Numbered from the stretch's first letter, positions 25,993-35,263 are shown. The stretch: 64,000 bases of DNA from Sphingomonas tagetis (GCF_024211275.1 NZ_JAMLDX010000003.1:62001-126000), one strand, 5' to 3'. Program-made: numbers and translations. The notes: a model not told the origin generated them from the letters alone.

Positions 25993-27417
25993 ATGGACGC
26001 AATTTCGGGATTTCGAATCAACCGGCGGGCAGTCACCGCCGTCGTCATCGCCAGCGTGGCGCTGGCCGGGTGCGGCAAGGGCGAGGCGCCTGCCGGGGGC
26101 GGCGATCTCGCCAAACTCGCGGCGGAGAAGGGGATCGAAAAGTCCAATCTCAAGCTCGGCTTCATCAAGCTGACCGACATGGCGCCGCTCGCCATCGCGA
26201 AGGAGAAGGGCTTCTTCGCGGAAGAGGGCCTCAACGTCACGCTGGAGCCGCAGGCGAACTGGAAGGTGCTGCTCGACGGCGTCTCGGGCGGCCAGCTCGA
26301 CGGCGCGCACATGCTCGCCGGGCATCCGCTCGCCTCCGCTGCCGGGATCGGCTCCAAGGTCAAGATCGTCACGCCGATGTCGCTCGACATCAACGGCAAG
26401 GCGGTGACCGTGTCCAACCGCGTCTATGACATGATCGCGCCGAGCCTGCCCAAGGGCGCCGACGGCAAATTCGCGCAGCCGGTCTCGGCGGCAGCGCTCA
26501 AGCCGGTGGTCGCCAAGTTCAAGGCCGAGGGCAAGCCGTTCAAGATGGGCATGGTGTTCCCCGTCTCGACGCACAATTACATCCTGCGTTACTGGCTCGC
26601 CGCGGGCGGGCTCAACCCCGGCTTCTATCTGCCCGGCGACACGGCAGGCGTCACCAGCGCCGAGGTCCAGCTGTCGGTCACGCCGCCGCCGCAGATGCCG
26701 GCGACGCTCGAGGCCGGGACGATCGAGGGCTATTCGGTCGGCGAGCCGTGGAACCAGGCGTCGGTCGCCAAGAAGATCGGCCATCCGATCATCGTCGATC
26801 CGGACATCGCCGGCCTGACCGGCGACAAGGTGTTCGGCCTGACCGAGGAGTTCACGAAGAAGAACCCCAAGACTACCCAGGCGATCCTGCGCGCGCTGAT
26901 CCGCGCCGCGATGTGGCTCGATGCCGAGAACGGCAAGAACCGCGCCGAGGCGGTCAAGATCCTGGCATCGCCCAAATATGTCGGCGCCGACGAAAAGGTG
27001 CTGATGGCGTCGATGACGGGCAAGTTCACCTTCGCCGAAGGCGACACGCGCGATACGCCCGAGTTCAACCTCTTCTTCAGCCAGGAGGCCAGCTATCCCT
27101 TCTATTCGGACGGAATCTGGTTCCTGACGCAGATGCGCCGCTGGGGTCAGATCGCCGAGAGCAAGGCCGACGCCTGGTATCTCGACACGGTCAAGGCGGC
27201 GTACCGCCCCGACCTGTACATGGCGGCCGCCAAGTCGCTGGTCGCGGACGGCAAGGCTGACGCCTCGGCCTTCCCGGAGAGCGACGGCTTCCGCACCTAC
27301 ACCAAGCCGGCGATCGACCGCATGGCGTTCGATCCGCGCAAGCCCGCCGCTTATGCCGCCAGCTTCGCGATCGGCCTGAAGGACGGCCAGACCGTGACGC
27401 CGGCCGGCGTCAAATAA
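25993..27417 (+). CDS. nrtA: Nitrate-type ABC transporter substrate-binding lipoprotein, NrtA/CmpA family
   Basis: The 474-residue solute-binding protein has an N-terminal RINRR segment, a hydrophobic core and lipobox LAGC (Cys27). The NrtA-like fold follows: LKLGFIKLTDMAPLAIAKEKGFFAEEGL, WKVLLDGVSGGQLDGAHMLAGHPL, and GYSVGEPWNQASV. NrtA/CmpA proteins bind nitrate, nitrite or bicarbonate at the outer face of the inner membrane. ATG 25993 gives a proper lipoprotein signal; a GTG at 25951 would add 14 residues. Permease and ATPase genes follow within a few bases. The ligand is not certain, but nitrate is the usual one in this gene arrangement. Confidence 0.87.
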   Translation: MDAISGFRINRRAVTAVVIASVALAGCGKGEAPAGGGDLAKLAAEKGIEKSNLKLGFIKLTDMAPLAIAKEKGFFAEEGLNVTLEPQANWKVLLDGVSGGQLDGAHMLAGHPLASAAGIGSKVKIVTPMSLDINGKAVTVSNRVYDMIAPSLPKGADGKFAQPVSAAALKPVVAKFKAEGKPFKMGMVFPVSTHNYILRYWLAAGGLNPGFYLPGDTAGVTSAEVQLSVTPPPQMPATLEAGTIEGYSVGEPWNQASVAKKIGHPIIVDPDIAGLTGDKVFGLTEEFTKKNPKTTQAILRALIRAAMWLDAENGKNRAEAVKILASPKYVGADEKVLMASMTGKFTFAEGDTRDTPEFNLFFSQEASYPFYSDGIWFLTQMRRWGQIAESKADAWYLDTVKAAYRPDLYMAAAKSLVADGKADASAFPESDGFRTYTKPAIDRMAFDPRKPAAYAASFAIGLKDGQTVTPAGVK

Positions 27418-27427
27418 GGACTGCATC

Positions 27428-28423
27428 ATGACCGTAGTACCGCTCAGAAAGGATGATCAGGCGATGGAGGTGCTTCCGCCCGCCGTCGAGCCGGACGCCA
27501 GCCCACAGCGGAGCCCGGCTGCCGATCCCAAGCCGGTCGCCAGGCTCAAGCTGCCCGCCGTGCGCGACGTGTTCGACGCAGCGTGGCCGCCGGTGGTCGG
27601 CATCCTTGCCTTCATCACGCTCTGGGCGGTACTCGCCCCACGCGTCGAAACCTCGCTCGGCGCATTGCCCGGGCCGGGCGACGTGTGGGATGCCTTCAAG
27701 GGGCTGATGGTCGAATTCGCCGCGGCGCGTGAGGAAGCGGCCATCGCCGAGGCGGCCGGGTCGAGCTATTCGGGGCCGCCGACCTTCGTCGACCAGATCC
27801 TGACCTCGCTCAAGACCGTCGGCATGGGCTTCGTCCTCGCCTCGATCGTGGCGGTGCCGCTCGGCCTCGTCGCGGGCATGTCGAAGAAGTTCAATGCGGC
27901 GATCAACCCGCTGGTGCAGGTGATGCGCCCGATCAGCCCGCTCGCCTGGCTGCCGATCGTGACGATGGTGGTGTCGGCTTCGATCACCAGCGACGACCCC
28001 ACCTTGCCCAAGAGCTTCGTCATCTCGGCGATCGTGGTGATGATGTGCTCGATGTGGCCGACGCTGATCAACACCGCGGTCGGCACCGCCTCGATCGACA
28101 AGGATCTGCTCAATGTCGGCCGCGTGCTGCGGCTCGGCTGGTTCGCCAAGCTCACCCGGCTCGTGCTGCCCTCGTCGCTGCCCTACATCTTCACCGGCAT
28201 GCGGCTGTCGCTGGGCGTGGGCTGGATGGTGCTGATCGCGGCCGAGATGCTCGCGCAGAATCCCGGCCTCGGCAAGTTCGTGTGGGACGAGTTCCAGAAC
28301 GGCAGCGAGAAGTCGCTGGCGCGGATCATGGTCGCCGTCGTGGTGATCGGCCTGATCGGCGTGATGCTCGACCGCGTGATGATGGCGCTGCAGGCCGTCG
28401 CCAGCCGCAACCGGACGGTGTGA
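27428..28423 (+). CDS. nrtB: Nitrate-type ABC transporter permease, NrtB family
   Basis: The 331-residue inner-membrane permease has a cytoplasmic N-terminus of about 50 residues and six predicted helices. The BPD_transp_1 coupling motif reads EMLAQNPGLGKFVWDEF, with GRVLRLGWFAKLTRLVLPSSLPYIFTG before it split by short loops. Family resemblance is to NrtB/SsuC-type permeases. The start is 10 bp after nrtA, and the stop is 2 bp before the ATPase start. The insertion around residues 90-115 (EEAAIAEAAGSSYSG) is typical of NrtB. Confidence 0.88.
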   Translation: MTVVPLRKDDQAMEVLPPAVEPDASPQRSPAADPKPVARLKLPAVRDVFDAAWPPVVGILAFITLWAVLAPRVETSLGALPGPGDVWDAFKGLMVEFAAAREEAAIAEAAGSSYSGPPTFVDQILTSLKTVGMGFVLASIVAVPLGLVAGMSKKFNAAINPLVQVMRPISPLAWLPIVTMVVSASITSDDPTLPKSFVISAIVVMMCSMWPTLINTAVGTASIDKDLLNVGRVLRLGWFAKLTRLVLPSSLPYIFTGMRLSLGVGWMVLIAAEMLAQNPGLGKFVWDEFQNGSEKSLARIMVAVVVIGLIGVMLDRVMMALQAVASRNRTV

Positions 28424-28425
28424 TC

Positions 28426-30108
28426 ATGAGCCAGTCGATCCTTTCACTGAAGGGCGTGACCAAGGCCTATACCGGCAAGGGCGGTGGCGTAAGCGAAGTG
28501 CTCGGCGGCATCGATCTCGAGGTGGAGGAAGGCGAGTTCATCGCCATCCTCGGCTTCTCCGGCGCCGGCAAGACCACGTTGATCTCGGCGGTTGCCGGGC
28601 TGGTCGATCCCGATGGCGGCGAGATCCTGCTGCGCGGCGCGCCGGTCTCCGGACCGGGGCGCGACCGCGGGCTCGTCTTCCAGTCCTATTCGCTGTTTCC
28701 CTGGCTCACGGTCGAGAGCAACGTCGCGCTCGCAGTCGATGCCGTGCACAAGGACCGCAGCGCCGAGGCGCGCAAGGCGCTCGTCAAACAGAAGGTCGAG
28801 CTGGTCGGCCTCGGCCATGCGATGGACCGCAAGCCCGCCCAGCTTTCGGGCGGGATGCGCCAGCGCGTGGCGGTCGCCCGGGCGCTCGCGATGGAGCCGG
28901 AAATCCTGCTGCTCGACGAGCCGCTCTCGGCGCTCGACGCGCTGACCCGCGCAAAATTGCAGGACGAGATCGAGCGCATCCGCAAGGAGGAGCGGCGCAC
29001 GATCATCCTCGTCACCAACGACGTCGACGAGGCGCTGCTGCTCGCCGATCGTATCGCGGTGCTGACGCCTGCGCCGGCGGCGCGGATCGGCCGCATCTTC
29101 CCGATCGACATCGCCCGCCCGCGCGACCGCGAGGCGGTCAATGACGATGCCGAGTTCCAGGCGTTGCGCCGCGAGATCGTCACCTATCTGGGTTCGCTGG
29201 TGGCGGGGCAGGCGCGCCGCGGCGGCGATGCCGGCAATCTGCCCAATGTCGCGCCGCTCGATCTCGCGCCACCGCCCAAGGCGTATCGCGACGCGGCGGG
29301 GCGCGGGGTCGCCAACCGCTATCTCGAATTCTTCAACCTGAAGAAGGTCTATCCGACGCCCGCCGGGCCGCTCACCGTGGTCCAGAACTTCAACCTGCTG
29401 ATGGACAAGGGCGAGTTCATCTCGCTGATCGGCCATTCGGGTTGCGGCAAGTCGACCGTGCTGACCATGGCCGCCGGGCTCAATTCGATCAGTGGCGGGT
29501 CGATCGTGCTCGACAATCGCGAGATCGACATTGCCGGGCCGGACAAGGCGGTGGTGTTCCAGGCGCCCAGCCTGATGCCCTGGCTGACCGCGCGGCAGAA
29601 TGTCGCGCTCGGCGTCGAGCGCGTCTATCCGCACGCCAGCCGGGCCGAGCGGCGCGAGATCGTCGATTACTATCTCGACCGTGTCGGCCTGTCCGATGCG
29701 CGCGACAAGCTCGCGGCGGAAATGTCGAACGGCATGCGCCAGCGCGTCGGCATCGCCCGCGCCTTCGCGCTCTCGCCGCGGCTGCTGCTGCTCGACGAGC
29801 CGTTCGGGATGCTCGACAGCCTCACGCGCTGGGACCTGCAGGACGTGCTGGTCGAAGTGTGGAACCGCACCAAGGTCACCGCGGTGATGGTCACGCACGA
29901 TGTCGACGAGGCGATCCTGCTGGCCGACCGCGTGGTGATGATGACCAATGGTCCCAACGCCACGATCGGCAAGGTTCTCAAGGTCGATCTGCCGCGCCCG
30001 CGCGACCGCAAGGCGCTGCTCCAGCATCCGCAATTCTACGCCTACCGCCAGGAAGTGCTGCACTTCCTCGCCGAATATGATCACGGACCGCAGGCCGACG
30101 CAGCCTGA
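28426..30108 (+). CDS. Fused double ATPase of the nitrate ABC transporter (NrtC+NrtD type)
   Basis: The 560-residue cytoplasmic protein carries two complete ABC ATPase domains. The first has Walker A GFSGAGKTT, signature QLSGGMRQR and Walker B ILLLDEPLSALD. The second, from about residue 305, has Walker A GHSGCGKST, an altered signature MSNGMRQR and Walker B LLLLDEPFGMLD. Each domain is followed by the PRPRDR-type helix found after Nrt ATPases. Cyanobacteria use separate NrtC and NrtD; here both nucleotide-binding domains sit on one chain with a linker of about 60 residues. The ATG is 2 bp after the nrtB stop. It energises the NrtAB importer. Confidence 0.92.
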   Translation: MSQSILSLKGVTKAYTGKGGGVSEVLGGIDLEVEEGEFIAILGFSGAGKTTLISAVAGLVDPDGGEILLRGAPVSGPGRDRGLVFQSYSLFPWLTVESNVALAVDAVHKDRSAEARKALVKQKVELVGLGHAMDRKPAQLSGGMRQRVAVARALAMEPEILLLDEPLSALDALTRAKLQDEIERIRKEERRTIILVTNDVDEALLLADRIAVLTPAPAARIGRIFPIDIARPRDREAVNDDAEFQALRREIVTYLGSLVAGQARRGGDAGNLPNVAPLDLAPPPKAYRDAAGRGVANRYLEFFNLKKVYPTPAGPLTVVQNFNLLMDKGEFISLIGHSGCGKSTVLTMAAGLNSISGGSIVLDNREIDIAGPDKAVVFQAPSLMPWLTARQNVALGVERVYPHASRAERREIVDYYLDRVGLSDARDKLAAEMSNGMRQRVGIARAFALSPRLLLLDEPFGMLDSLTRWDLQDVLVEVWNRTKVTAVMVTHDVDEAILLADRVVMMTNGPNATIGKVLKVDLPRPRDRKALLQHPQFYAYRQEVLHFLAEYDHGPQADAA

Positions 30109-30171
30109 GGCCGAATGAGACACGGAGAGGGTGCCTGACTGGCAAAGGGGTTCAAGCCAGGGAGGAACCAT

Positions 30172-31482
30172 ATGAAGAAACTGTTCGCGGCGGCCGCACT
30201 CGCGGCGCCGATCGCTTTCGCACATCCTGCGCAGGCCGCGCCTGCAGCGCCGAAGTTCGGCGATCCGGTGAAGGTGGGCGACGGGCTGACGCTCGATCCG
30301 ATCATCGACGCGCGGCTGCGTTATGAGCATGTCGACCAGCCGGCGACCGATGCCGATGCGGTGACGCTGCGCCTGCGCGCCGGCGCCGAGCTGAAGTCCT
30401 CGTCGGGCTTTTCGTTGCTGGCCGAGGCCGAGGGCACCGCGGCGCTGACCGACGATTACAACGCCTTTCCGTTCGCGGTCGCGAGCGGCCAGCGCCGCAC
30501 GGCATTCTCGGTCGTTCCGGACCCCGAGAATATCGAGCTCAACCGGCTCCAGCTGCAATATAAGGGCAAGGCGGTGACGGTGACGGTCGGCCGCCAGCGC
30601 ATCAACCTCGACGACCAGCGCTGGGTCGGTGCGGCGGCGTGGCGGCAGAACGAGCAGACCTATGACGCGGTCCGCGCCGAAGCGAAGGTCGGCCCGGTCA
30701 GTCTCGACGCGACCTATTCGATCAGCCAGCGCACGATCTTCGGCATCGACGCCGGCAATGTCCGCGACTTTGCCGTGAATGCGGGTCCGCGGCAGGACTA
30801 TGACGGCGACTTCGTGTTCCTCGGCGCGGGCGGCAAGCTCGGGCCGGTGCAGCTCAAGGCGTTCGCCTATCTGCTCGATTACGACCCGGTCTTCTTCTTC
30901 GCCAACAGCTCGCAAAGCTATGGTCTTCGTGCGACGACGACGCTGCCCTTGTCCAAGACGGTCAAGCTCAACCTCGCCGCCAGCTATGCCGCGCAGAGCG
31001 ACTACGGTAGCAACCCGGTGGACTATTCGGCCGACTATATCGCCGCCGAAGCGGGCCTTGCGTTCAAGGCGCTGACCGTGATGGCGGGCTACGAGCAGCT
31101 TGGCAGCGATCAGCCGGCCGCGGCGGGCGCCAGCCGCGCGGTGCAGACCCCGATGGCGACGCTGCACAAGTTCAACGGCTGGGCCGATGTGTTCCTGACC
31201 ACGCCGAACAAGGGCTTGCAGGACGTCTATGTCGGCGCGGCGTACAAGTTCGACGGGATCAAGGCGCTGCCCGGGCTCAACGCGGCGGTGACCTGGCACA
31301 GCTATGACAGCGACGTCGCCAGCCTCGATTATGGCGACGAGTGGAATGCGTCGGTCGGTTTCAAGATCGGCAAGGTCGCGCTGCTGGCGAAATACGCCAG
31401 CTACAAGCGCCACGGCACGCAGGACTTCGCCACCGACGTCGATACCGAGAAGTTCTGGCTGCAGGCGGAACTGGCCTTCTAG
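30172..31482 (+). CDS. Outer-membrane porin of the 'alginate export' family
   Basis: The 436-residue protein has a cleavable signal ending PAQAA and alternating strand patterns of a barrel. These include DPIIDARLRYEHVD, RLRAGAELKSSSGFSLLAEAEG, VTVGRQRINLDDQRWVG and a terminal aromatic in LQAELAF. The family is named for AlgE-like alginate export proteins. No alginate genes lie nearby, and it follows the nitrate ABC genes by 63 bp with AGGGAGGA ahead of the start. A role as the outer-membrane channel for nitrate or a similar small anion is therefore a better guess (inference). Confidence 0.85.
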   Translation: MKKLFAAAALAAPIAFAHPAQAAPAAPKFGDPVKVGDGLTLDPIIDARLRYEHVDQPATDADAVTLRLRAGAELKSSSGFSLLAEAEGTAALTDDYNAFPFAVASGQRRTAFSVVPDPENIELNRLQLQYKGKAVTVTVGRQRINLDDQRWVGAAAWRQNEQTYDAVRAEAKVGPVSLDATYSISQRTIFGIDAGNVRDFAVNAGPRQDYDGDFVFLGAGGKLGPVQLKAFAYLLDYDPVFFFANSSQSYGLRATTTLPLSKTVKLNLAASYAAQSDYGSNPVDYSADYIAAEAGLAFKALTVMAGYEQLGSDQPAAAGASRAVQTPMATLHKFNGWADVFLTTPNKGLQDVYVGAAYKFDGIKALPGLNAAVTWHSYDSDVASLDYGDEWNASVGFKIGKVALLAKYASYKRHGTQDFATDVDTEKFWLQAELAF

Positions 31483-31495
31483 CCTGACCCCGCAC

Positions 31496-31527
31496 CCGCC
31501 GGCTGGCTCGATCCCGCCAGCCGGTGG
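31496..31527 (+). terminator. Strong hairpin after the porin gene
   Basis: CCGCCGGCTGGC pairs with GCCAGCCGGTGG around an 8-nt loop, with one G-U pair, starting 14 nt after the stop codon. It is GC-rich and lacks a U run, but its position fits the end of the nitrate operon. Confidence 0.55.
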
Positions 31528-31621
31528 AAAGAGGATTCGCTGACCAAGGCAGGGTGGCTGGCGACTTCCGGCTCGGCGATGATCGAGCGTGGAAGCCGCG
31601 AAGCACCCTGCCGCCTCACGC

Positions 31622-31639
31622 TTCCGGAGACATCCGGAA
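31622..31639. repeat. Inverted repeat TTCCGGA-GACA-TCCGGAA upstream of the first cobalamin riboswitch
   Basis: A perfect 7-bp dyad with 4-base spacer sits in the otherwise featureless stretch 31528-31730. It could be an operator or a small hairpin in the leader. Nothing else was recognised in that stretch. Confidence 0.35.
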
Positions 31640-31730
31640 CTTCGCGACGACATTTCACCTGGTGGAAGCGGTAAGGTCGATATGGGATTGGCTCGGGATC
31701 AGGCTCGGCCTAACGTCGTCCTTCAATCGT

Positions 31731-31920
31731 GCCGGTGTCCTTAGCGACTTAATATGGGAACGCGGTAGGAGCCGATCCGCTCCGATCCGAGGCTGTCCCT
31801 GCAACTGTGAGCGGCCAGCATGATGCATCGCTTCAGCCACCGGCTGAGGCAGCCACTGGGCAAGGGCCTGGGAAGGTATGCATCGTGCGATGACCCGCGA
31901 GCCAGGAGACCTGCCGGCGC
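31731..31920 (+). promoter_or_regulatory. Cobalamin (AdoCbl) riboswitch upstream of cobO
   Basis: Conserved blocks occur in the right order: GGTGTCCTT, a GGGAACGCGGT segment, CTGTCCCTGCAACTGTGAGCGG, AGCCACTGGG, GGGAAGG, and the B12 box AGCCAGGAGACCTGCC at 31900-31915. In this family AdoCbl binding represses expression, usually by hiding the ribosome binding site or by termination. It lies about 110 nt before cobO. Confidence 0.93.
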
Positions 31921-32032
31921 GGGTCGCTCATGCTTCGGTCCAGGTGAGGCCGCGGCACGGTTCTTCCGTAGGCGGCAGACACGTCAACAACGGGCCGTTC
32001 TCGCGGTCCGCGAAGAACAGGATCGCGACACG

Positions 32033-32641
32033 ATGAAGCTACGCACCGACGCCGAGCACAATGCCCGGATGAAGAAGGTCCAGGCGGCTCAGGCGAAGAA
32101 GGTCGCCAGCAAGACGATCGAAAAGGGCCTGGTGATCGTCCATACCGGGCCGGGCAAGGGCAAGACCAGCGCCGCGCTCGGCATGGTCGTCCGCGCGATC
32201 GGTCACGGCATGAAGGTCGGCGTGGTGCAATTCATCAAGGGTGCGATGACTACCGGCGAGAAGGCGGTATTGGACGCCTTTCCCGACATGGTCGAATTCA
32301 AGCCGATGGGCGAAGGCTTCACCTGGGACACCCAGGACCGCGCGCGCGACATCGCGGTAACGCGCGAGGCGTGGAGCGAAGTGAAGCGGATGATTGCCGA
32401 TCCCAGCTACAAGATGGTGGTTGCCGACGAGCTCAACATCGTACTGCGCTACGACTATCTGCCGCTCGGCGAAGTGCTGGAGGTGCTGTCGAGCAAGCCC
32501 GGGATGACCCATGTCATCATCACCGGCCGAAACGCGCCGGAGGGACTGATCGAGGCCGCCGACCTCGTCACCGAGATGATGCAGGTCAAGCATCCGTTCC
32601 GCGACCAGGGCGTCAAGGCCCAGGCGGGGATCGAGTTCTGA
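32033..32641 (+). CDS. cobO: Cob(I)yrinic acid a,c-diamide adenosyltransferase
   Basis: The 202-residue cytoplasmic enzyme of the CobA/CobO family transfers the adenosyl group from ATP to reduced corrinoids. It has the P-loop HTGPGKGKTSAALG (about residues 39-52), VGVVQFIKGA and DELNIVLRYDYLP, the usual ATP and corrinoid-site segments, and NAPEGLIEAADLVTEM. ATG 32033 is preceded by AGGA at 32019. The open frame upstream runs through the riboswitch and is not coding. It is the first gene of the riboswitch-1 operon and shares one base with the next gene (TGATG). Confidence 0.95.
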   Translation: MKLRTDAEHNARMKKVQAAQAKKVASKTIEKGLVIVHTGPGKGKTSAALGMVVRAIGHGMKVGVVQFIKGAMTTGEKAVLDAFPDMVEFKPMGEGFTWDTQDRARDIAVTREAWSEVKRMIADPSYKMVVADELNIVLRYDYLPLGEVLEVLSSKPGMTHVIITGRNAPEGLIEAADLVTEMMQVKHPFRDQGVKAQAGIEF

Positions 32642-33510
32642 TGGCAGGAGTCGTCAAGCTCGGGCTGCTCGCGTTGGCCCTCGTCTTCGCGTCCAGCGCT
32701 ACGCACGCTCCGCCCGTGCCCGTGAGCAAGGCCCAGCTAGCGCCGAACCGCATCGTGTCGGTGAACCTGTGTGCGGACGAAATGGTTCTGCACCTTGCGG
32801 ATCGCGGCCAGATTGCCGGGCTGAGCCGCAATGCGGCCGATCCTTCGCTTTCGGCGGCGGCGGCCAAGGCGCGCGGTCTCAACATCATGCGCGATTCGGC
32901 GGAAGCGCTGCTCGTCACCGATCCCGACATCATCGTCGCCATACCCAAGGGACGCAGCGATGCGCTCGCGATGCTCGGCGTCCGGAATTACCGCCTGGTG
33001 ACGGCGCCCAGCGCGGAGACCTATCCCGAGATCGTCGAGCAACTGCGTCAGGTGGGCACGGCTGTTGGTCATCCGGCGCGCGCCGACGCCCTGATCGCCG
33101 ACATGGACGCCCGGCTGGCCGCGCTGCCGCGCAATCCCGGCCGCGGCAAGGTCGCCGCTTATTATCAGCGCCGCGGTTTCATGACCGGCACCGGCACGCT
33201 GATCGACGAGTTGATGGAGCGGCTGGGCCTCGTCAACCTCGCCGGAAAGCTCGGCAAGCCCGCGCTTTCGCAGCTCACGCTCGAAGAAATGGTCGCCGCT
33301 CGGCCCGACTATCTCATCATGGAAAGCGCCACCGCTCAGGTGACCGACCAGGGGACGGAAATGCTGCACCATCCGGCGCTACGCGACATACCCAAACTGT
33401 GGATACCGCAATCATGGACAGTGTGCGGCAGCCCCGAATATGTTTTCGCCGCGGAAAGCCTCGCGGAGCAGATCGAAACGATCGAGCGGGCCAAGGGAGC
33501 GCAGTTGTGA
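32641..33510 (+). CDS. btuF: Corrinoid ABC transporter substrate-binding protein, BtuF-like
   Basis: The 289-residue periplasmic binding protein has a signal peptide (VVKLGLLALALVFASSATHA) and no lipobox. The class III binding fold shows RIVSVNLCADEMVLHL, TDPDIIVAIPKGR and a C-terminal lobe with TGTLIDELMERLGLVN. Cys43-region and Trp residues in IPQSWTVCGSPEYV are possible ligand contacts. The cobalamin riboswitch and adjacent permease and ATPase genes identify the ligand as cobalamin or cobinamide rather than a siderophore. The ATG overlaps the cobO stop by one base. Confidence 0.85.
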   Translation: MAGVVKLGLLALALVFASSATHAPPVPVSKAQLAPNRIVSVNLCADEMVLHLADRGQIAGLSRNAADPSLSAAAAKARGLNIMRDSAEALLVTDPDIIVAIPKGRSDALAMLGVRNYRLVTAPSAETYPEIVEQLRQVGTAVGHPARADALIADMDARLAALPRNPGRGKVAAYYQRRGFMTGTGTLIDELMERLGLVNLAGKLGKPALSQLTLEEMVAARPDYLIMESATAQVTDQGTEMLHHPALRDIPKLWIPQSWTVCGSPEYVFAAESLAEQIETIERAKGAQL

Positions 33511-34493
33511 GCCGCGCGACGCTTCTCACCATCCTGCTGTTGCTGGTGATTGCAGCCGGCATCAGCTCGCTGCTGCTGGGTACGGTGCCGGTGAGCCTGT
33601 CGCGCCTGTTCGCGGTGGTCACCGGGCATGGCGACCCGATCGCGAGCAAGATCCTTCTCGACCTGCGGCTGCCGCGGACCCTGATCGGTCTGGCGGTCGG
33701 CGCGATGCTCGGCGTGGCGGGGGCGGTGCTGCAAGGCTATCTGCGCAATCCGCTCGCCGATCCGTCGGTCTTGGGGGCGTCGAGCAGCGCTGCGTTGGGC
33801 GCCGTGCTGGCGATTTACTACGGCCTGTCCGAACTGCATGTGCTGATGTTGCCCGCGCTTGCCGTTTTGGGCGCGGTCGGTTCGCTGGCGCTGCTGTTCT
33901 TGCTCGCCGGACGATCGGAAAGCCCGTTGACCCTGATCCTCGCCGGCATCGCCGTTTCCACGCTGGCGATCGCCGGAATCAATCTCGCGCTGAACCTCTC
34001 GTCCAATCCTTTCGCGGCGATGGAGATCATGACCTGGCTGATGGGGTCGATCGAGAATCGCTCGGCCGCCCATGTCTGGGTTGCACTGCCCTGCATCGCC
34101 ATCGGCGCGGCGCTGCTGCTGGTCGATGGCCGCGCGCTCGACGCGCTGACGCTGGGCGAGGACGGCGCGCGCACTTTGGGCATCAATCTCAAGCTGCTGC
34201 GCGTTCGGCTGCTGCTCGGCATCGCCATCGGCGTCGGCGGTGCAGTGGCGGTCTCGGGATCGATCGGGTTCGTCGGGCTGATCGTGCCGCATCTGATCCG
34301 TCCGCTGACCGACCGCTCACCCTCTGCGGTGATGCTGCCGTCCATGTTGGGCGGCGCGGCATTGCTGACCGTCGCGGACATCGCCGTGCGGCTGATCGCG
34401 ACGAGCAGCGAGCTGAAATTGGGCGTGGTGACCGCCTTTCTGGGTGTTCCCGTCTTCCTTGCCTATCTGCTGCGGGAGCGCCGGCTATGGTGA
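33507..34493 (+). CDS. btuC: Corrinoid ABC transporter permease, BtuC/FecCD family
   Basis: The 328-residue inner-membrane permease has about ten helices. FecCD hallmarks are DLRLPRTLIGLAVGAMLGVAG, LQGYLRNPLADPSVLG, LGEDGARTLGIN (the ATPase coupling loop) and SGSIGFVGLIVPHLIR. The start is GTG 33507, overlapping the btuF stop (GTGA) with AAGGGAG ahead. The ATPase gene overlaps its end. It forms the membrane channel of the importer for vitamin B12 or cobinamide. Confidence 0.92.
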   Translation: MSRATLLTILLLLVIAAGISSLLLGTVPVSLSRLFAVVTGHGDPIASKILLDLRLPRTLIGLAVGAMLGVAGAVLQGYLRNPLADPSVLGASSSAALGAVLAIYYGLSELHVLMLPALAVLGAVGSLALLFLLAGRSESPLTLILAGIAVSTLAIAGINLALNLSSNPFAAMEIMTWLMGSIENRSAAHVWVALPCIAIGAALLLVDGRALDALTLGEDGARTLGINLKLLRVRLLLGIAIGVGGAVAVSGSIGFVGLIVPHLIRPLTDRSPSAVMLPSMLGGAALLTVADIAVRLIATSSELKLGVVTAFLGVPVFLAYLLRERRLW

Positions 34494-35263
34494 CGATCGC
34501 GTGCGACGCGCTGTCGGTCAGTCTGGGCCAGCGCCGCGTTCTCGACGGGCTGTCCCTGACCTTCGAGCCCGGCAGGCTGGTCGGGATCATCGGCCCCAAC
34601 GGCGCGGGCAAATCGACGCTGTTGCGCGCGATGGTCGGCCTGCTGCCGCCCGATGCAGGTGGTGTGACCATCGACGGCGAACCCATCGCACAGGTGCCCC
34701 GCCGCGATCTCGCCCGTCGCATCGCTTACCTTCCGCAGGGCCAGACGGTGCATTGGCCGATCTCGGTCGAGCGGCTGGTGTCGCTTGGCCGGCTGCCGCA
34801 CCTTGCGCCGATGTCGCGCATCGCCAAGGCGGATTCCGACGCGATCGAGCGGGCGATGGCGCGCGCCGATGTCAGCCAGTTCCGCGACCGCATCGCCACC
34901 GAGCTGTCCGGGGGCGAGCGCGCCCGTGTGATGCTCGCGCGTGCGCTGGCGGTAGAAGCCGCCGGCCTGATCGTCGACGAGCCGCTGGCCGCGCTCGATC
35001 CCGGTCACCAGATCGACGTCATGGAGCTGCTGAGGCGCGAGACCGAAGCGGGCCTGCTGGTCATCGTCGTGCTGCACGATCTGACCACCGCCGCGCGCTA
35101 TTGCGACCGGCTCGTGCTGCTGAACCATGGCAAGGCGGTCGATGATGGCGCGCCGATGGCGGTGCTGACGCCCGATCGCCTGCGCGAAGTCTATGGCATC
35201 ACTGCGCGGATCGAGCAGAATGAGGATGGCGGGTTCGTGGTGCCGCGCGGGCGGGTGGCGTGA
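34487..35263 (+). CDS. btuD: Corrinoid ABC transporter ATPase, BtuD/FecE family
   Basis: The 258-residue ATPase has Walker A GPNGAGKST (about residues 36-44), Q-loop LPQGQTVHW, signature LSGGERARV, Walker B GLIVDEPLAALD and the switch His in VVLHDL. The family is that of FecE/BtuD partners of FecCD permeases. ATG 34487 overlaps the end of btuC by 7 nt. It is the last gene before the second riboswitch. Confidence 0.92.
   Translation: MVTIACDALSVSLGQRRVLDGLSLTFEPGRLVGIIGPNGAGKSTLLRAMVGLLPPDAGGVTIDGEPIAQVPRRDLARRIAYLPQGQTVHWPISVERLVSLGRLPHLAPMSRIAKADSDAIERAMARADVSQFRDRIATELSGGERARVMLARALAVEAAGLIVDEPLAALDPGHQIDVMELLRRETEAGLLVIVVLHDLTTAARYCDRLVLLNHGKAVDDGAPMAVLTPDRLREVYGITARIEQNEDGGFVVPRGRVA

Noticed and set aside
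31820..32032. An in-frame upstream extension of cobO
   Set aside because: It translates the riboswitch aptamer itself; the family start at 32033 fits.
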